Positions 1 to 9,688 of a DNA stretch of 64,000 bases are shown piece after piece. Made by a program: the position numbers and the translations under genes. The DNA is from Dokdonella fugitiva. GTDB taxonomy: Bacteria > Pseudomonadota > Gammaproteobacteria > Xanthomonadales > Rhodanobacteraceae. Position 1 is the first letter of the stretch; each line of letters opens with the position of its first letter. The notes below the pieces were generated by a model. It made no database searches. It was not told where the DNA came from and worked only from the letters and a program-made list of their open reading frames with translations. The stretch is taken from contig NZ_SLWQ01000004.1 in NCBI RefSeq assembly GCF_004342425.1, positions 224,019 through 288,018 on the forward strand, written 5' to 3'.

Positions 1-944
1 CCGAGGCGATCTACGCGCGCGTCGACTGGAACTGGGCCTCGCCACGCGCACCCGCGGTCGCGATGGGCTGGACGCCGGAAGCGGGCTTCATCCACGCCGA
101 CTGGCGCGGCTACAACGAGGCGATGCTGCTGTACGTGCTCGCGCTCGGTTCGCCCACGCACGCGGTCGAGCCGGCCGCATGGAGCGAATGGACGGCCACC
201 TACGATCACACCTGGGGCACGTTCCAGGGCCAGCAGCACCTCGGTTTCGCGCCGCTGTTCGGCCACCAGTACAGCCACGTCTGGATCGACTTCCGCGGCA
301 TCCGTGACGAGTACATGCGCGCGCACGACCTCGACTACTTCGAGAACAGCAAGCGCGCGACGCTCGCCCAGCGCGAGTACGCGATCCACAACCCGCTGCA
401 GTGGAAGGGCTACGGCAAGGACGTGTGGGGCCTCACCGCCTGCAACGGCCCGCGCAAGGACATCCGCATCGGCGAGATCGATCGCTACGCGAGCGATCCC
501 AAGCCGTTCCATGGCTACATCGCGCGCGGCGCGGGCCTGTTCGGCACGATCGACGACGGCACGATCGCGCCGACCGCGGCGACGTCGTCGATCGCGTTCG
601 CGCCCGACATCGTCATCCCCGCGATCCGCGCGATGCGCGAGCGCGACGGCGGCGTGCTCTACACCCGCTACGGCTTCGTCGACGCGTTCAACCCGAGCTT
701 CGACTATGCCGACCGGCCGCTGCGCACCGGCCGCGTGGTGGAAGGCGTCGGCTGGGTGGACACTCTCTATCTCGGCATCGACCAAGGCCCGATCGTCGCG
801 ATGATCGAAAACTATCGCAGTGGCTTCGTCTGGAACGTGATGCGGAAGAATCCGCACATCCGGCGTGGCCTCGCGCGCGCCGGCTTCATCGGTGGCTGGC
901 TCGCGCATGACGCGCCACAGGGTAGGACCACCGGAAAGGAATGA
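1..944 (+). CDS. Glycoamylase/GH144-like glycoside hydrolase, 5' end cut off by window
   Basis: The reading frame is already open at base 3, so this is the C-terminal part (about 313 residues) of a longer gene. Visible motifs are GW.PE.GF, W.GYNEAM followed by LALGSPTH, the PLFGHQYSH.WIDFRG block, YFENSKRAT and WGLTACNGP. These are typical of the glycoamylase domain (PF10091, COG5368), which includes GH144 endo-beta-1,2-glucanases. Family knowledge therefore suggests an exported or periplasmic glucan hydrolase; the exact substrate cannot be read from the sequence. The stop overlaps the start of the solute-binding protein gene (ATGA at 941-944), so it is translationally coupled to the sugar transporter. 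The export signal would lie upstream of the window. Confidence 0.85.
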   Translation, partial: EAIYARVDWNWASPRAPAVAMGWTPEAGFIHADWRGYNEAMLLYVLALGSPTHAVEPAAWSEWTATYDHTWGTFQGQQHLGFAPLFGHQYSHVWIDFRGIRDEYMRAHDLDYFENSKRATLAQREYAIHNPLQWKGYGKDVWGLTACNGPRKDIRIGEIDRYASDPKPFHGYIARGAGLFGTIDDGTIAPTAATSSIAFAPDIVIPAIRAMRERDGGVLYTRYGFVDAFNPSFDYADRPLRTGRVVEGVGWVDTLYLGIDQGPIVAMIENYRSGFVWNVMRKNPHIRRGLARAGFIGGWLAHDAPQGRTTGKE

Positions 945-2215
945 ACGCGCTCGCCCGCCTCGCCTCGCTCGCGCTGCCGTTCGTGCTCGGCGCATGCAGC
1001 GGTGCGCGCGAGGAGGGCGTGACGTTGCGGTTCTGGGCGATCGGTCGCGAGGCCGAAGTCGTGCCTGCGCTGCTCGCCGATTTCGAGCACCTGCATCCGG
1101 GCGTGCACGTCGAGGTTCAGGCGCTGCCTCTCACCGCGGCGCACGAGAAACTTCTCACCGCGTTCGCCGGCGATGCGCTGCCCGACCTCGGCCAGCTCGG
1201 CAACACCTGGTTGCCCGAGCTCGCCACGCTCGGTGCGCTCGAACCGCTGCAGGCGCGCGTCGATGCCTCGCCGGCCATCGACGCCGACGACTACTTCCAG
1301 GGCATCTGGGACACGAACGCCATGGACGGCCGCCTCTACGGCGTGCCGTGGTACATCGACACGCGCCTCCTGTTCTACCGCACCGACCTGCTCGCCGCGG
1401 CCGGCTTCGACGCGCCTGCGCGCGACTGGGCCGGATGGTCGCGCCAGCTCGCCGCGGTGAAGCAGCATGCGAAGCCCGGCGACTATGCGATCCTGCTGCC
1501 GCTCAACGAGTTCGAGCTGCTCGTCAACCTCGGCGTGCAGCAGGCCGATCCGCTGCTGCGCGACGATGCGAGCCGCGGTAATTTCGAAAGCGCGGGCTTT
1601 CGTCGCGCCTTCGCCTACTACGTCGACATGTACCGCAATGGCTGGGCGCCGCCGATGAGCGACACGCAGATCTCCAACGTCTGGGACGAGTTCGCGAACG
1701 GCTTTTACGCGTTCTACGTCACCGGGCCCTGGAACATCGGCGAGTTCAAGCGCCGCCTGCCCGCCAGCATGCAGGGCAAATGGATGACCGCGCCACTGCC
1801 CGGGCCGGACGGACCGGGGGCGGCGATCGGTGGCGGCAGCAGCCTCGTGATGTTCCGCGCCTCGCGCCACAAGGACGAGGTCTGGCAGCTCATCGAATTC
1901 CTCTCGCGCCCGGAGCAGCAGCAGCGCCTGCACGCACTCTGCGGCGACCTGCCGCCGCGACGCAGCGCCTGGCAGGGCAGCGCGCTCGCGGGCGAGGCGT
2001 ACGCGACGGCGTTCCGCGACCAGCTCGAACGCGTGGTAGCCGCGCCGAAGGTCCCCGAATGGGAGCGCATCGCGCAGGAAATCCGCTACGCGGCGGAGCG
2101 CACCGTGCGCGGCGGCCAGTCGATCGATGCCAGCCTCGCCGAGCTCGACGCGCGCGTCGACGCGATCCTCGCCAAGCGGCGCTGGATGCTCGGGCGGCGC
2201 AAGACGGCGCCATGA
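941..2215 (+). CDS. Sugar ABC transporter substrate-binding lipoprotein (family 1)
   Basis: This 424-residue protein starts with a lipoprotein signal peptide whose LGAC lipobox places the lipidated cysteine at residue 19. The mature part begins with VTLRFWAIGREAEVVPALL, the usual N-lobe start of extracellular solute-binding proteins of the CUT1 sugar transporters (SBP_bac_1 family). Residues near 70-110 (LTAFAGDALPDLGQLGNTW) and the YGVPWYIDTRLLFYRTDLL block also fit the family. It should bind an oligosaccharide and deliver it to the two permeases that follow. Its start overlaps the hydrolase stop, and its own stop overlaps the first permease start (ATGA at 2212-2215), so the genes form one coupled operon. 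The neighbouring glucosidases suggest a glucoside ligand. Confidence 0.92.
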   Translation: MNALARLASLALPFVLGACSGAREEGVTLRFWAIGREAEVVPALLADFEHLHPGVHVEVQALPLTAAHEKLLTAFAGDALPDLGQLGNTWLPELATLGALEPLQARVDASPAIDADDYFQGIWDTNAMDGRLYGVPWYIDTRLLFYRTDLLAAAGFDAPARDWAGWSRQLAAVKQHAKPGDYAILLPLNEFELLVNLGVQQADPLLRDDASRGNFESAGFRRAFAYYVDMYRNGWAPPMSDTQISNVWDEFANGFYAFYVTGPWNIGEFKRRLPASMQGKWMTAPLPGPDGPGAAIGGGSSLVMFRASRHKDEVWQLIEFLSRPEQQQRLHALCGDLPPRRSAWQGSALAGEAYATAFRDQLERVVAAPKVPEWERIAQEIRYAAERTVRGGQSIDASLAELDARVDAILAKRRWMLGRRKTAP

Positions 2216-3090
2216 ACGAACGGCGCGCCGCCTGGCTGTTCACCCTGCCCGCGCTCGTCGTGATCGGGCTGTTCTTCTTCGTGCCGGTGCTCGCCGCATT
2301 CGTGCTGAGCCTCACCGACTTCGACCTCTACGCGCTCGCCGACCTCGGCAACCTGCGCTTCGTCGGGCTCGGCAACTACATCGATGTGCTGCGCGCGCCG
2401 CTGTTCTGGAAATCGCTCGGCAACACGCTCTACTTCGTCGGCGTCGGCGTGCCGCTGTCGATCGCCGCGTCGCTCGGCGCCGCGCTCCTGCTCGACTCGC
2501 GCCTCGCGCGCTGGAAGGGCGTTTTCCGCACCGCGCTGTTCGCACCGGTCGTCACTACCGTCGTCGCGGTAGCGGTGATCTGGCGTTATTTGCTCCACAC
2601 GCGCTACGGACTCATCAACTACCTGCTCGCGAAGGCGGGCATCGCGCCGATCGACTGGCTCGGCGACCCGCACTGGTCGATGCCCGCGATCATCCTGTTC
2701 GCGGTGTGGAAGAACTTCGGCTACAACATGGTGATCCTGCTCGCGGCGCTGCAGGCGGTACCGGCCGAACTGCGGGAAGCCGCGCGCATCGACGGCGCCA
2801 ATGCACTGCAGCAGTTCCGCCACGTCACCCTGCCGCTGCTGCGTCCGGCGCTGCTGCTCGTCGCGATCATCACCGTCGCAGGCTATTTCCAGCTGTTCGC
2901 CGAGCCGTACGTGATGACGCGTGGCGATCCGCTGCAGAGCACGGTCAGCGTGCTCTACTACATGTACGAGGAAGGCTTCGAATGGTGGAGCCTCGGGCGC
3001 GCGACCGCGATCGCGTTCTTGCTGTTCGCGCTGATCCTCGTCGTCACGCGCGTGCTCGTGCGCATCGGCAAGCGCGGGGGCTATGCATGA
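2212..3090 (+). CDS. Sugar ABC transporter permease, MalF type
   Basis: The 292-residue product has six predicted hydrophobic segments, beginning with LFTLPALVVIGLFFFVPVLA near the N terminus. The EAA loop that contacts the ATPase is present as EAARIDGA from about residue 189, followed by the usual VTLPLLRP. This is the pattern of the MalF/UgpA half of CUT1 sugar importers. The start codon overlaps the stop of the binding-protein gene, and its stop overlaps the second permease start (ATGA at 3087-3090). It works in the inner membrane with the next gene, the upstream lipoprotein and probably the separately encoded ATPase at 14430-15542. Confidence 0.93.
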   Translation: MNERRAAWLFTLPALVVIGLFFFVPVLAAFVLSLTDFDLYALADLGNLRFVGLGNYIDVLRAPLFWKSLGNTLYFVGVGVPLSIAASLGAALLLDSRLARWKGVFRTALFAPVVTTVVAVAVIWRYLLHTRYGLINYLLAKAGIAPIDWLGDPHWSMPAIILFAVWKNFGYNMVILLAALQAVPAELREAARIDGANALQQFRHVTLPLLRPALLLVAIITVAGYFQLFAEPYVMTRGDPLQSTVSVLYYMYEEGFEWWSLGRATAIAFLLFALILVVTRVLVRIGKRGGYA

Positions 3091-3908
3091 GCCGGCGCTG
3101 GCCCGCGTTCGCGATCAACGGCGCCCTCGCCGGCCTCGCGGTCGTCGCGCTGTTCCCATTGCTGTGGATGCTCTCGGTCTCGTTCATGCAGCACGGCGAG
3201 GCGAGCACGTATCCGCCACCGCTGCTGCCGTCGCGGCCGACGCTCGCGAACTACCGCGAGCTGTTCGAGCGCGCGGGCATGGGGCGCCACCTGCTCAACA
3301 GCGCGATCGTCGCCACGCTCACGACCCTCGTCTCGCTCGCGTTCAACCTCGCCGCCGGCTACGCGTTCGCGAAGCTGCGCTACGCCGGACGCGAACGCGT
3401 GTTCCAGGCCCTGCTCGGCGCGCTGCTGATCCCGGCGCAGGTCGGCATGATCCCGCTGTTCCTGATCATGAAATGGCTCGGCCTCGTCAACAGCTATGGC
3501 GGCGTGGTCGTGCCGGCGCTGGCGAGCGTGTTCGGCATCTACCTCGTGCGCCAGTACGCGCGCTCGATCCCCGACGACCTGCTCGAGGCCGCGCGCATCG
3601 ACGGCGCGGGCGAACTGCGCATCTTCGCTTCGATCGTACTGCCGCTGCTGAAACCCATCGTCGTGACGCTGGCGATCTTCACCTTCCTGGCAAGCTGGAA
3701 CGATTTCATGTGGCCGTTGATCGTGCTCGGCGACCAGGCGTGGCAGACCGCGCCGGTCGCGCTCGCCGCACTCTCGCGCGAGCACGTGCAGGACAACGAG
3801 CTCATGATGGCGGGTTCGGTCGTCACGCTCGTCCCCGTACTCGCGCTGTTCTTCGTGCTGCAACGCCATTACATCGAGGGGCTGCTGCTCGGCAGCGTGA
3901 AGGGATGA
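3087..3908 (+). CDS. Sugar ABC transporter permease, MalG type
   Basis: This 273-residue inner-membrane protein has the MalG/UgpE architecture: a first membrane segment near residues 10-30, a short periplasmic stretch, then five further segments. The EAA loop appears as EAARIDGAGEL from about residue 167 and is followed by VLPLLKP. It forms the permease heterodimer with the preceding MalF-type protein. The ATG overlaps the preceding stop, and the stop at 3906-3908 overlaps the ATG of the next gene at 3905, so all five genes of this operon are coupled in the same way. No ATPase gene lies in this operon; the likely partner is the UgpC/MalK-type gene about 10.5 kb away. Confidence 0.93.
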   Translation: MSRRWPAFAINGALAGLAVVALFPLLWMLSVSFMQHGEASTYPPPLLPSRPTLANYRELFERAGMGRHLLNSAIVATLTTLVSLAFNLAAGYAFAKLRYAGRERVFQALLGALLIPAQVGMIPLFLIMKWLGLVNSYGGVVVPALASVFGIYLVRQYARSIPDDLLEAARIDGAGELRIFASIVLPLLKPIVVTLAIFTFLASWNDFMWPLIVLGDQAWQTAPVALAALSREHVQDNELMMAGSVVTLVPVLALFFVLQRHYIEGLLLGSVKG

Positions 3909-6900
3909 TGCGCGCCGCGTCCCTGTCCGCCATCGCACTCACCGGCGCGTTCGCAGCGAACCCCGCAGCCGCCACGCCGGCGTTCGACGACGCGTTCGCC
4001 GATCCAACCGCGTGGACCGCCACGGGTTCCGACCAGGTCGAGGCCTCCCTGCGCCGGGATGGCGACGCACTCTGCCTCGCGTTCGACTTTCACGGCGTCT
4101 CCGGTTTCGCGTCGATGCGCCGGCGCCTGCCGATCGACTACCCGGACAACTACGCGTTCTCGTTCCGCGTGCGCGGCAATGCCCCCGGCAATGCGTTGCA
4201 GTTCAAGCTCGTCGACGCGAGCGGCGACAATGTCTGGTGGGTCCATCGCCCCAACTTCGTCTTTGCACGCGAACCGCAGGCGCTGCGGCTGAAGAAGCGC
4301 CAGGTCGACTTCGCCTGGGGACCGGCGACCGACAAGGTGCTGCGGCATAGCGAGTTCGTCGAGTTCACGATCTACGCGGGCAGCGGCGGCAGGGGCGAAG
4401 CGTGCTTCGATCGCCTCGCGTTCGAGCCGCTGCCGCCCCTCCCGGCGACGTGGCCGCGACCGCGCGCACGTGCATCCTCGTCGCAGGCCGGGACATCGGC
4501 CGCGTTCGCCCTCGACGGCGATGCCGGCACGGCCTGGCGCAGCGACCCGCGCCGTGGCCGCGCGCAGGCCTTCACGCTCGACTTCGGCCTGCCGCGCGAA
4601 TTCGGCGGCATCGTGCTGCACTGGAGCGACGACGCACCCGCGACGCGTTACGACGTCGCGCTGTCCGACGACGGCCGCCATTGGCGCGACGTTCGCCACG
4701 TCGAAACCGGCAATGGCGGCATCGACCCGCTCGCATTGCCCGAGTCGGAGTCGCGCTACCTGCGCATCGCCATGCACGACGGCCCGAAGGAGGGTTATGG
4801 GCTCGCCGCGATCGACGTCGAGCCGCTCGCCTTCGGCGCATCGACCAATGCGTTCTTCGGGGCCCTCGCGCAGCGCGCGAGGCGCGGGCTTTACCCGCGC
4901 GGCATCCTCGGCGAGCAGACCTACTGGACCATCATCGGCACCGACGGCGGCCACGAAACCGGCCTGCTGTCCGAGGACGGCGCGCTCGAAGTCGCGCACG
5001 GCGGCTTCTCGATCGAGCCGTTCCTGCTCGACGAGCAGGGCCGGCTCACGACCTGGGCGGACGCGACGATCACGCATTCGCTGCAGGACCGCTACCTGCC
5101 GATGCCGGGCGTGCATTGGCAGGCGCGCGACATCGAACTCGATACCGACGTGTTCGCAGCCGGCGAACCCGGTGACTCGCGCCTCGTCGCGACCTACCTC
5201 GTGCGCAACACGGGCACGCGACCGCGCGCGCTCACGCTCGCACTCGCCGTGCAACCGTTCCAGGTGAACCCGTCGGTGCAGTTCCTCAACACGCCGGGCG
5301 GCGTCAGTCCGATCCGGTCGCTCGGCTACGCCGATCGCGCGGTCGTCGTCGACGGTCGCGCGCGCGTGTACACGCGCGATGCGCCGGAACGCTTCGTCGC
5401 GAGCGCCTTCGACGCGGGCATGATCGCCGAGCGGCTCGCGACGCGGGGCGCCGCGCTGCCCGCGGCAGCCGTCGACGACCCGACGCGGCTCGCCTCCGGC
5501 GCCCTGCTCTACCGGCTCGAACTTGCGCCGGGCGCGAGCCGCGCGATCGCCCTCGCCGTGCCGCTCGACGCGGGCGCGACGGCGCCGCTCGACGGCATCG
5601 GCAGCGAAGCGGCGCTCGCGGCCGCACGCGCGCGCGTCGCCGCGCGCTGGCACGACGTGCTCGACCGCGTGGACCTGCGCGTGCCCGGGCCGGCGCAGCC
5701 GCTCGCCGACACGCTGCGTACCGCACTCGCGCACATCCTCGTCAGCCGCGACGGCGCGGCGCTGCGACCCGGAACGCGTTCGTATGCGCGTTCGTGGATC
5801 CGCGACGGCGCGATGATGGCCGACGCGCTGCTGCGCCTCGGCCATGCCGATGTCGCGCGCGCCTACCTCGACTGGTACGCGCCGTACCAGTTCAAGAGCG
5901 GCAAGGTGCCTTGCTGCGTCGATGCGCGCGGTTCCGATCCCGTGCCCGAGAACGACAGCCACGGCGAGCTCGCCTACCTCGCCGGCGAAGTCTGGCGCTA
6001 CACCCGCGACCGTCGCGTCGCCGAGGCGGCGTGGCCGCACGTCGATGCCGCGGTGAAGTACATGGATGCGCTGCGCGCCGGCGAACGCGGCGCGGCGAAT
6101 CGCACCCCCGCCACGGCGGCGAACTACGGCCTCATGCCGGCCTCGATCAGCCACGAAGGTTATTCGGCCAAGCCGATGCATTCGTACTGGGACGACTACT
6201 GGGCACTCGCCGGCTACGACGCCGCCATCCTGCTCGCCGGCGTGCTCGGCCGCGACGCCGACGCCACGCGCATCGCGAAGGAACGCGACGCGTTCCGTGC
6301 CGACCTGCACGCGTCGATCAGGACCGCGGTCGCCGCGCACGCGATCGACTACCTGCCCGGTTGCGCCGAGCTCGGCGACTTCGACGCGACCTCGACGACC
6401 ATCGCGCTCTCGCCCGCGGGCGAGCAGGACGCGTTGCCGCAGGAGCTGCTGCACAACACGTTCGAACGCTACTGGCGCGAGTTCGAGCGCCGCCGCGACG
6501 GCGGCGCCTGGAAGGACTACACGCCGTACGAATGGCGCTCCGTCGGCAGCTTCGTGCGGCTCGGCTGGCGCGATCGGGCGCACGCCGCGATCGCGTTCTT
6601 CATGCAGGGCCGGCGCCCGGCCGAGTGGAACCAGTGGGCCGAAGTGGTCGGGCACGATGCGCGCGCGTCGCGTTTCGTCGGCGACATGCCGCACGGCTGG
6701 GTCGCGTCGGATTTCATCCGCTCCGTGCTCGACCTGTTCGCCTACGAACGCGAAGGCGACGAGGCACTCGTGCTCGCCGCAGGCGTACCCGACACCTGGC
6801 TCGACGGAGACGGCGTCGCGGTCGACGGCCTGCGCACGCCGTACGGGGAATTGTCGTATACGCTGCGTCGCGACGGTACGCGCACGCACCTGCATGTGGC

Positions 6901-7066
6901 GCGCGGCAGCTTGCGCCTGCCGCCCGGTGGCGTCGTGTTTCCGCTCGCCGACCTCGCGTCCGCGCGCATCCGCCTCGATGGCAAGGTGGTCGAAGCGCGC
7001 GCTCGCGAAGTGCGCATCCGCGCGCTGCCGGCCGACCTCGTGATCGACCCGCGCACCACGCGTTGA
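3905..7066 (+). CDS. Exported discoidin-domain protein with (alpha/alpha)6 glycosidase-like region
   Basis: The product is 1053 residues. A short signal peptide (residues 1-23, ending near AAA) precedes a beta-sandwich-like region and then a discoidin/F5-8 type C-like segment at about 190-310 (AFALDGDAGTAWRS, FTLDFGLPREFGGIVLHW). The second half, from about 600, contains SYARSWIRDGAMMADALLRLG, typical of six-hairpin glycosidases such as GH15/GH63 or debranching enzymes, followed by ENDSHGELAYL, HSYWDDYWALAGYD and NQWAEVV. I infer a secreted or periplasmic carbohydrate-active enzyme that feeds the ABC importer encoded just upstream; the precise GH family is not certain. Two ATGs lie in tandem at 3905 and 3908, and the first overlaps the permease stop. 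It ends 6 bases before eda, which is convergent. Confidence 0.8.
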   Translation: MMRAASLSAIALTGAFAANPAAATPAFDDAFADPTAWTATGSDQVEASLRRDGDALCLAFDFHGVSGFASMRRRLPIDYPDNYAFSFRVRGNAPGNALQFKLVDASGDNVWWVHRPNFVFAREPQALRLKKRQVDFAWGPATDKVLRHSEFVEFTIYAGSGGRGEACFDRLAFEPLPPLPATWPRPRARASSSQAGTSAAFALDGDAGTAWRSDPRRGRAQAFTLDFGLPREFGGIVLHWSDDAPATRYDVALSDDGRHWRDVRHVETGNGGIDPLALPESESRYLRIAMHDGPKEGYGLAAIDVEPLAFGASTNAFFGALAQRARRGLYPRGILGEQTYWTIIGTDGGHETGLLSEDGALEVAHGGFSIEPFLLDEQGRLTTWADATITHSLQDRYLPMPGVHWQARDIELDTDVFAAGEPGDSRLVATYLVRNTGTRPRALTLALAVQPFQVNPSVQFLNTPGGVSPIRSLGYADRAVVVDGRARVYTRDAPERFVASAFDAGMIAERLATRGAALPAAAVDDPTRLASGALLYRLELAPGASRAIALAVPLDAGATAPLDGIGSEAALAAARARVAARWHDVLDRVDLRVPGPAQPLADTLRTALAHILVSRDGAALRPGTRSYARSWIRDGAMMADALLRLGHADVARAYLDWYAPYQFKSGKVPCCVDARGSDPVPENDSHGELAYLAGEVWRYTRDRRVAEAAWPHVDAAVKYMDALRAGERGAANRTPATAANYGLMPASISHEGYSAKPMHSYWDDYWALAGYDAAILLAGVLGRDADATRIAKERDAFRADLHASIRTAVAAHAIDYLPGCAELGDFDATSTTIALSPAGEQDALPQELLHNTFERYWREFERRRDGGAWKDYTPYEWRSVGSFVRLGWRDRAHAAIAFFMQGRRPAEWNQWAEVVGHDARASRFVGDMPHGWVASDFIRSVLDLFAYEREGDEALVLAAGVPDTWLDGDGVAVDGLRTPYGELSYTLRRDGTRTHLHVARGSLRLPPGGVVFPLADLASARIRLDGKVVEARAREVRIRALPADLVIDPRTTR

Positions 7067-7072
7067 CCCGGC

Positions 7073-7744
7073 TCAGCCGCGCGCGCGGCCGATCGCCGCG
7101 AGCGAGCGCGCCGATGCTTCGCTGACGAGGTCGTAGCGCCCCTGCGCGATCCAGTCCGCGCGCACCATCCACGAGCCGCCGACGCAGGCGACATTGCGCT
7201 CGGCGAGGTAGTGCGGCGCATCGGCTTCGCCGATGCCACCCGTCGGGCACAGCAGCACGTCGGCGAGCGGTGCCTGCAGCGCGCGCACGAGCGGCAGCCC
7301 GCCGACCGCGCTGGCCGGGAACAACTTGCAGACGCGGAAGCCGCGTGCGTGCAACGCGAGCAGTTCGGTCGGCGTCGCCGCGCCGGGGACCGCGGGCAGG
7401 CCGCACATGGCGAGTGCGTCGGCGAGCGCGGGCGGCGTGCCCGGCGTGACGAGGAATTGCGCGCCGGCGGCGCGCACGGCGTCGATCTGGCCCGGCGTGA
7501 GCACGGTGCCCGCACCGACCGCGATGCCGTCGACATCGCGTTTCACCGCGGCGATCGCCTCGATCGCCGCGGGCGTGCGCAAGGTGATCTCGATCGCCGT
7601 GATGCCGCCGGCGAGCAGCGCGCGCGCGACGGCGACGCCCTGCTCGGCCGAGGCGACGGTGACGACCGGCAGGATGCGCGTGGCGCGCAGCAGCCCGATC
7701 GCGGCGTATTGCGTGTCTCCGAGGCGCGCGTCGTCGGTCGTCAT
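7073..7744 (-). CDS. eda: 2-dehydro-3-deoxyphosphogluconate (KDPG) aldolase
   Basis: This 223-residue protein cleaves KDPG to pyruvate and glyceraldehyde 3-phosphate, the last step of the Entner-Doudoroff pathway. Family features are GITAIEITLRTPAA (Glu of the active site), VGAGTVLTPGQ, FLVTPGTPP, the Schiff-base lysine in RVCKLFPAS and LCPTGGIG. Its length matches the usual 205-225 residues. It is the last gene of the minus-strand bgl-zwf-glk-pgl-edd-eda operon, 5 bases after edd, which gives a complete route from glucoside to pyruvate. Confidence 0.95.
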   Translation of the reverse strand: MTTDDARLGDTQYAAIGLLRATRILPVVTVASAEQGVAVARALLAGGITAIEITLRTPAAIEAIAAVKRDVDGIAVGAGTVLTPGQIDAVRAAGAQFLVTPGTPPALADALAMCGLPAVPGAATPTELLALHARGFRVCKLFPASAVGGLPLVRALQAPLADVLLCPTGGIGEADAPHYLAERNVACVGGSWMVRADWIAQGRYDLVSEASARSLAAIGRARG

Positions 7745-7749
7745 CGGTC

Positions 7750-9663
7750 TCAGGCATCCTTCGCTTCGAACGGCGCGTACGCGGCGACGCGGCCGAGATC
7801 GTATTCGGTTTCCGTGCGGCGCTCGCCGACCGGCGTCGGCGGCCGTGGCGGGCCGCACGAGATCGACAGCGCACCCTCGTCCGCCGGGCCGACGTTCGCG
7901 CGGCTCAGGGCGAACAATGCGCGGCCGATGTCCAGACCCGCCGGTGAACCGTTCGGCGCGGGCCGGCGCGCGCTCCACGTCGCCGCGTCGACGCGCGCCT
8001 CCAGCACGCCGCCTTCGCAATCGACGAGCACGATGTCGCCGTCGCGCACGAGCGCGATGCCGCCGCCGAGGTCCGCTTCCGGGGTCACGTGGATCGCCGA
8101 CGGCACCTTGCCTGACGCCCCCGACAGGCGACCGTCGGTGACGAGCGCGACCTGCCGTCCCTGGTTCTGCAGCATGCCGAGGAGCGGCATGAGGCTGTGC
8201 ATTTCGGGCATGCCGTTCGCTCGCGGACCCTGGTAGCGCACGACCGCGACGAAGTCGCGTGGCAGCCCACCCTGCTTGTGCAGCTCGCGCAGGCGGCCCG
8301 GATCGTCGACGACGACCGCGGGCGCTTCGACGCGCCGATGCTGCGGCTTGACCGCGGACACCTTGACGAGCGCGCGGCCGAGGTTGCCCTGCAGCAGGCG
8401 CAGCCCGCCGGTCGCCTCGAACGGCGCGCTCGCCGGGCGCAGGATCGCGTCGTCGGCACTCGCCGGCGCCGCATCGACGTAGCCGATGCCGCCCGCGTTG
8501 AGGCGCGCATCGCGTGCATACGCGCGCAGGCCGCCCGGCACGATCGTCTCGACGTCGTGCAGCAGGCCCGCGTCGAGCAACTCGCGGAACACGAATGCGG
8601 TGCCGCCCGCGGCATGGAAACGGTTCACGTCGGCATCGCCGTTCGGATAGATGCGCGCGAGCAGCGGCACGCACGCGGCGAGCTCGTCGAAGTCTTCCCA
8701 GGTCACGAGCAGGCCGGCGGCACGCGCGACCGCGACGAAGTGGATCGTGTGGTTGGTCGAGCCGCCGGTGGCGAGCAGCGCGACGATCGCGTTGACGAGC
8801 GCGCGCTCGTCGACGAGGCGACCGATCGGTCGGTAATCGTCGCCCAGCGCGGTGATTGCGGCCGCACGCATCGTCGCCGCACGCGTGAATGCGTCGCGCA
8901 ACGGCGTGCCCGGGTTCACGAACGAGGTGCCCGGCAACTGCAGGCCCATCGCCTCGAGCAGGATCTGGTTCGAGTTCGCGGTACCGTAGAACGTGCAGGT
9001 GCCGGGCGCGTGGTACGACGCGGATTCGGCCGCCAGCAGTTCCTCGCGCGTCGCCTGGCCGGCCGCGTAGCGTTCGCGCACGGCGGCCTTCTCCTTGTTC
9101 GGCAGGCCCGACGGCATCGGACCCGCGGGCGCGAACACGACCGGCAGATGGCCGAACGCGAGTGCGCCGATCAGCAGGCCCGGCACGATCTTGTCGCACA
9201 CGCCGAGGCAGAGCGCCGCATCGAATGCGTCGTGGCTGAGCGCGATGCCGGTCGCCTGCGCGATCACGTCGCGACTGAACAGCGACAGCTCCATGCCGAC
9301 GCGGCCCTGCGTGACGCCGTCGCACATCGCCGGCACGCCGCCGGCGACCTGCGCGGTCGCGCCGACCGAGCGCGCCGTTTCGCGGATCAAAGCCGGATAT
9401 GTTTCGAACGGCTCGTGCGCCGACAGCATGTCGTTGTAGGCGGTGACGATGCCGATGTTCGGCCGCGCCGATCCCATCAGCGCCGCCTTGTCGGCCGCGC
9501 CGCAAGCGGCCGAGACGTGGGCGAGGTTGCCGCAGGAAAGATGGCTGCGGTTCGGACCGCGCGTGCGGGCGCCGTCGACGAGCGCGAGATAGGCGGCGCG
9601 CGTCGCGACGCTGCGCTCGCGGATGCGCTGCGTCACGGCCTCGATGCGCGGATTCATGGACAT
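7750..9663 (-). CDS. edd: 6-phosphogluconate dehydratase
   Basis: The 637-residue product dehydrates 6-phosphogluconate to KDPG and belongs to the IlvD/Edd family of iron-sulfur dehydratases. Candidate cluster-ligand cysteines sit in the [17 protein letters not shown] and [13 protein letters not shown] blocks, and [10 protein letters not shown] and [17 protein letters not shown] are characteristic. I chose the ATG at 9663 because GGAG (9671-9674) sits 7 bases upstream; an in-frame ATG two codons later is the alternative, and a frame that opens earlier runs into pgl. It follows pgl by 25 bases and precedes eda by 5. Confidence 0.95.
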   Translation of the reverse strand: MSMNPRIEAVTQRIRERSVATRAAYLALVDGARTRGPNRSHLSCGNLAHVSAACGAADKAALMGSARPNIGIVTAYNDMLSAHEPFETYPALIRETARSVGATAQVAGGVPAMCDGVTQGRVGMELSLFSRDVIAQATGIALSHDAFDAALCLGVCDKIVPGLLIGALAFGHLPVVFAPAGPMPSGLPNKEKAAVRERYAAGQATREELLAAESASYHAPGTCTFYGTANSNQILLEAMGLQLPGTSFVNPGTPLRDAFTRAATMRAAAITALGDDYRPIGRLVDERALVNAIVALLATGGSTNHTIHFVAVARAAGLLVTWEDFDELAACVPLLARIYPNGDADVNRFHAAGGTAFVFRELLDAGLLHDVETIVPGGLRAYARDARLNAGGIGYVDAAPASADDAILRPASAPFEATGGLRLLQGNLGRALVKVSAVKPQHRRVEAPAVVVDDPGRLRELHKQGGLPRDFVAVVRYQGPRANGMPEMHSLMPLLGMLQNQGRQVALVTDGRLSGASGKVPSAIHVTPEADLGGGIALVRDGDIVLVDCEGGVLEARVDAATWSARRPAPNGSPAGLDIGRALFALSRANVGPADEGALSISCGPPRPPTPVGERRTETEYDLGRVAAYAPFEAKDA

Positions 9664-9688
9664 GAATGGACTCCGGAGCGGCACCGCC

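Noticed and set aside
3869..6895. Long antisense open frame (about 1008 codons) over the large glycosidase-like gene
   Set aside because: High GC content leaves long open frames opposite real genes. This one is Arg/Val-rich, has no domain and lies fully within a gene with clear domains.
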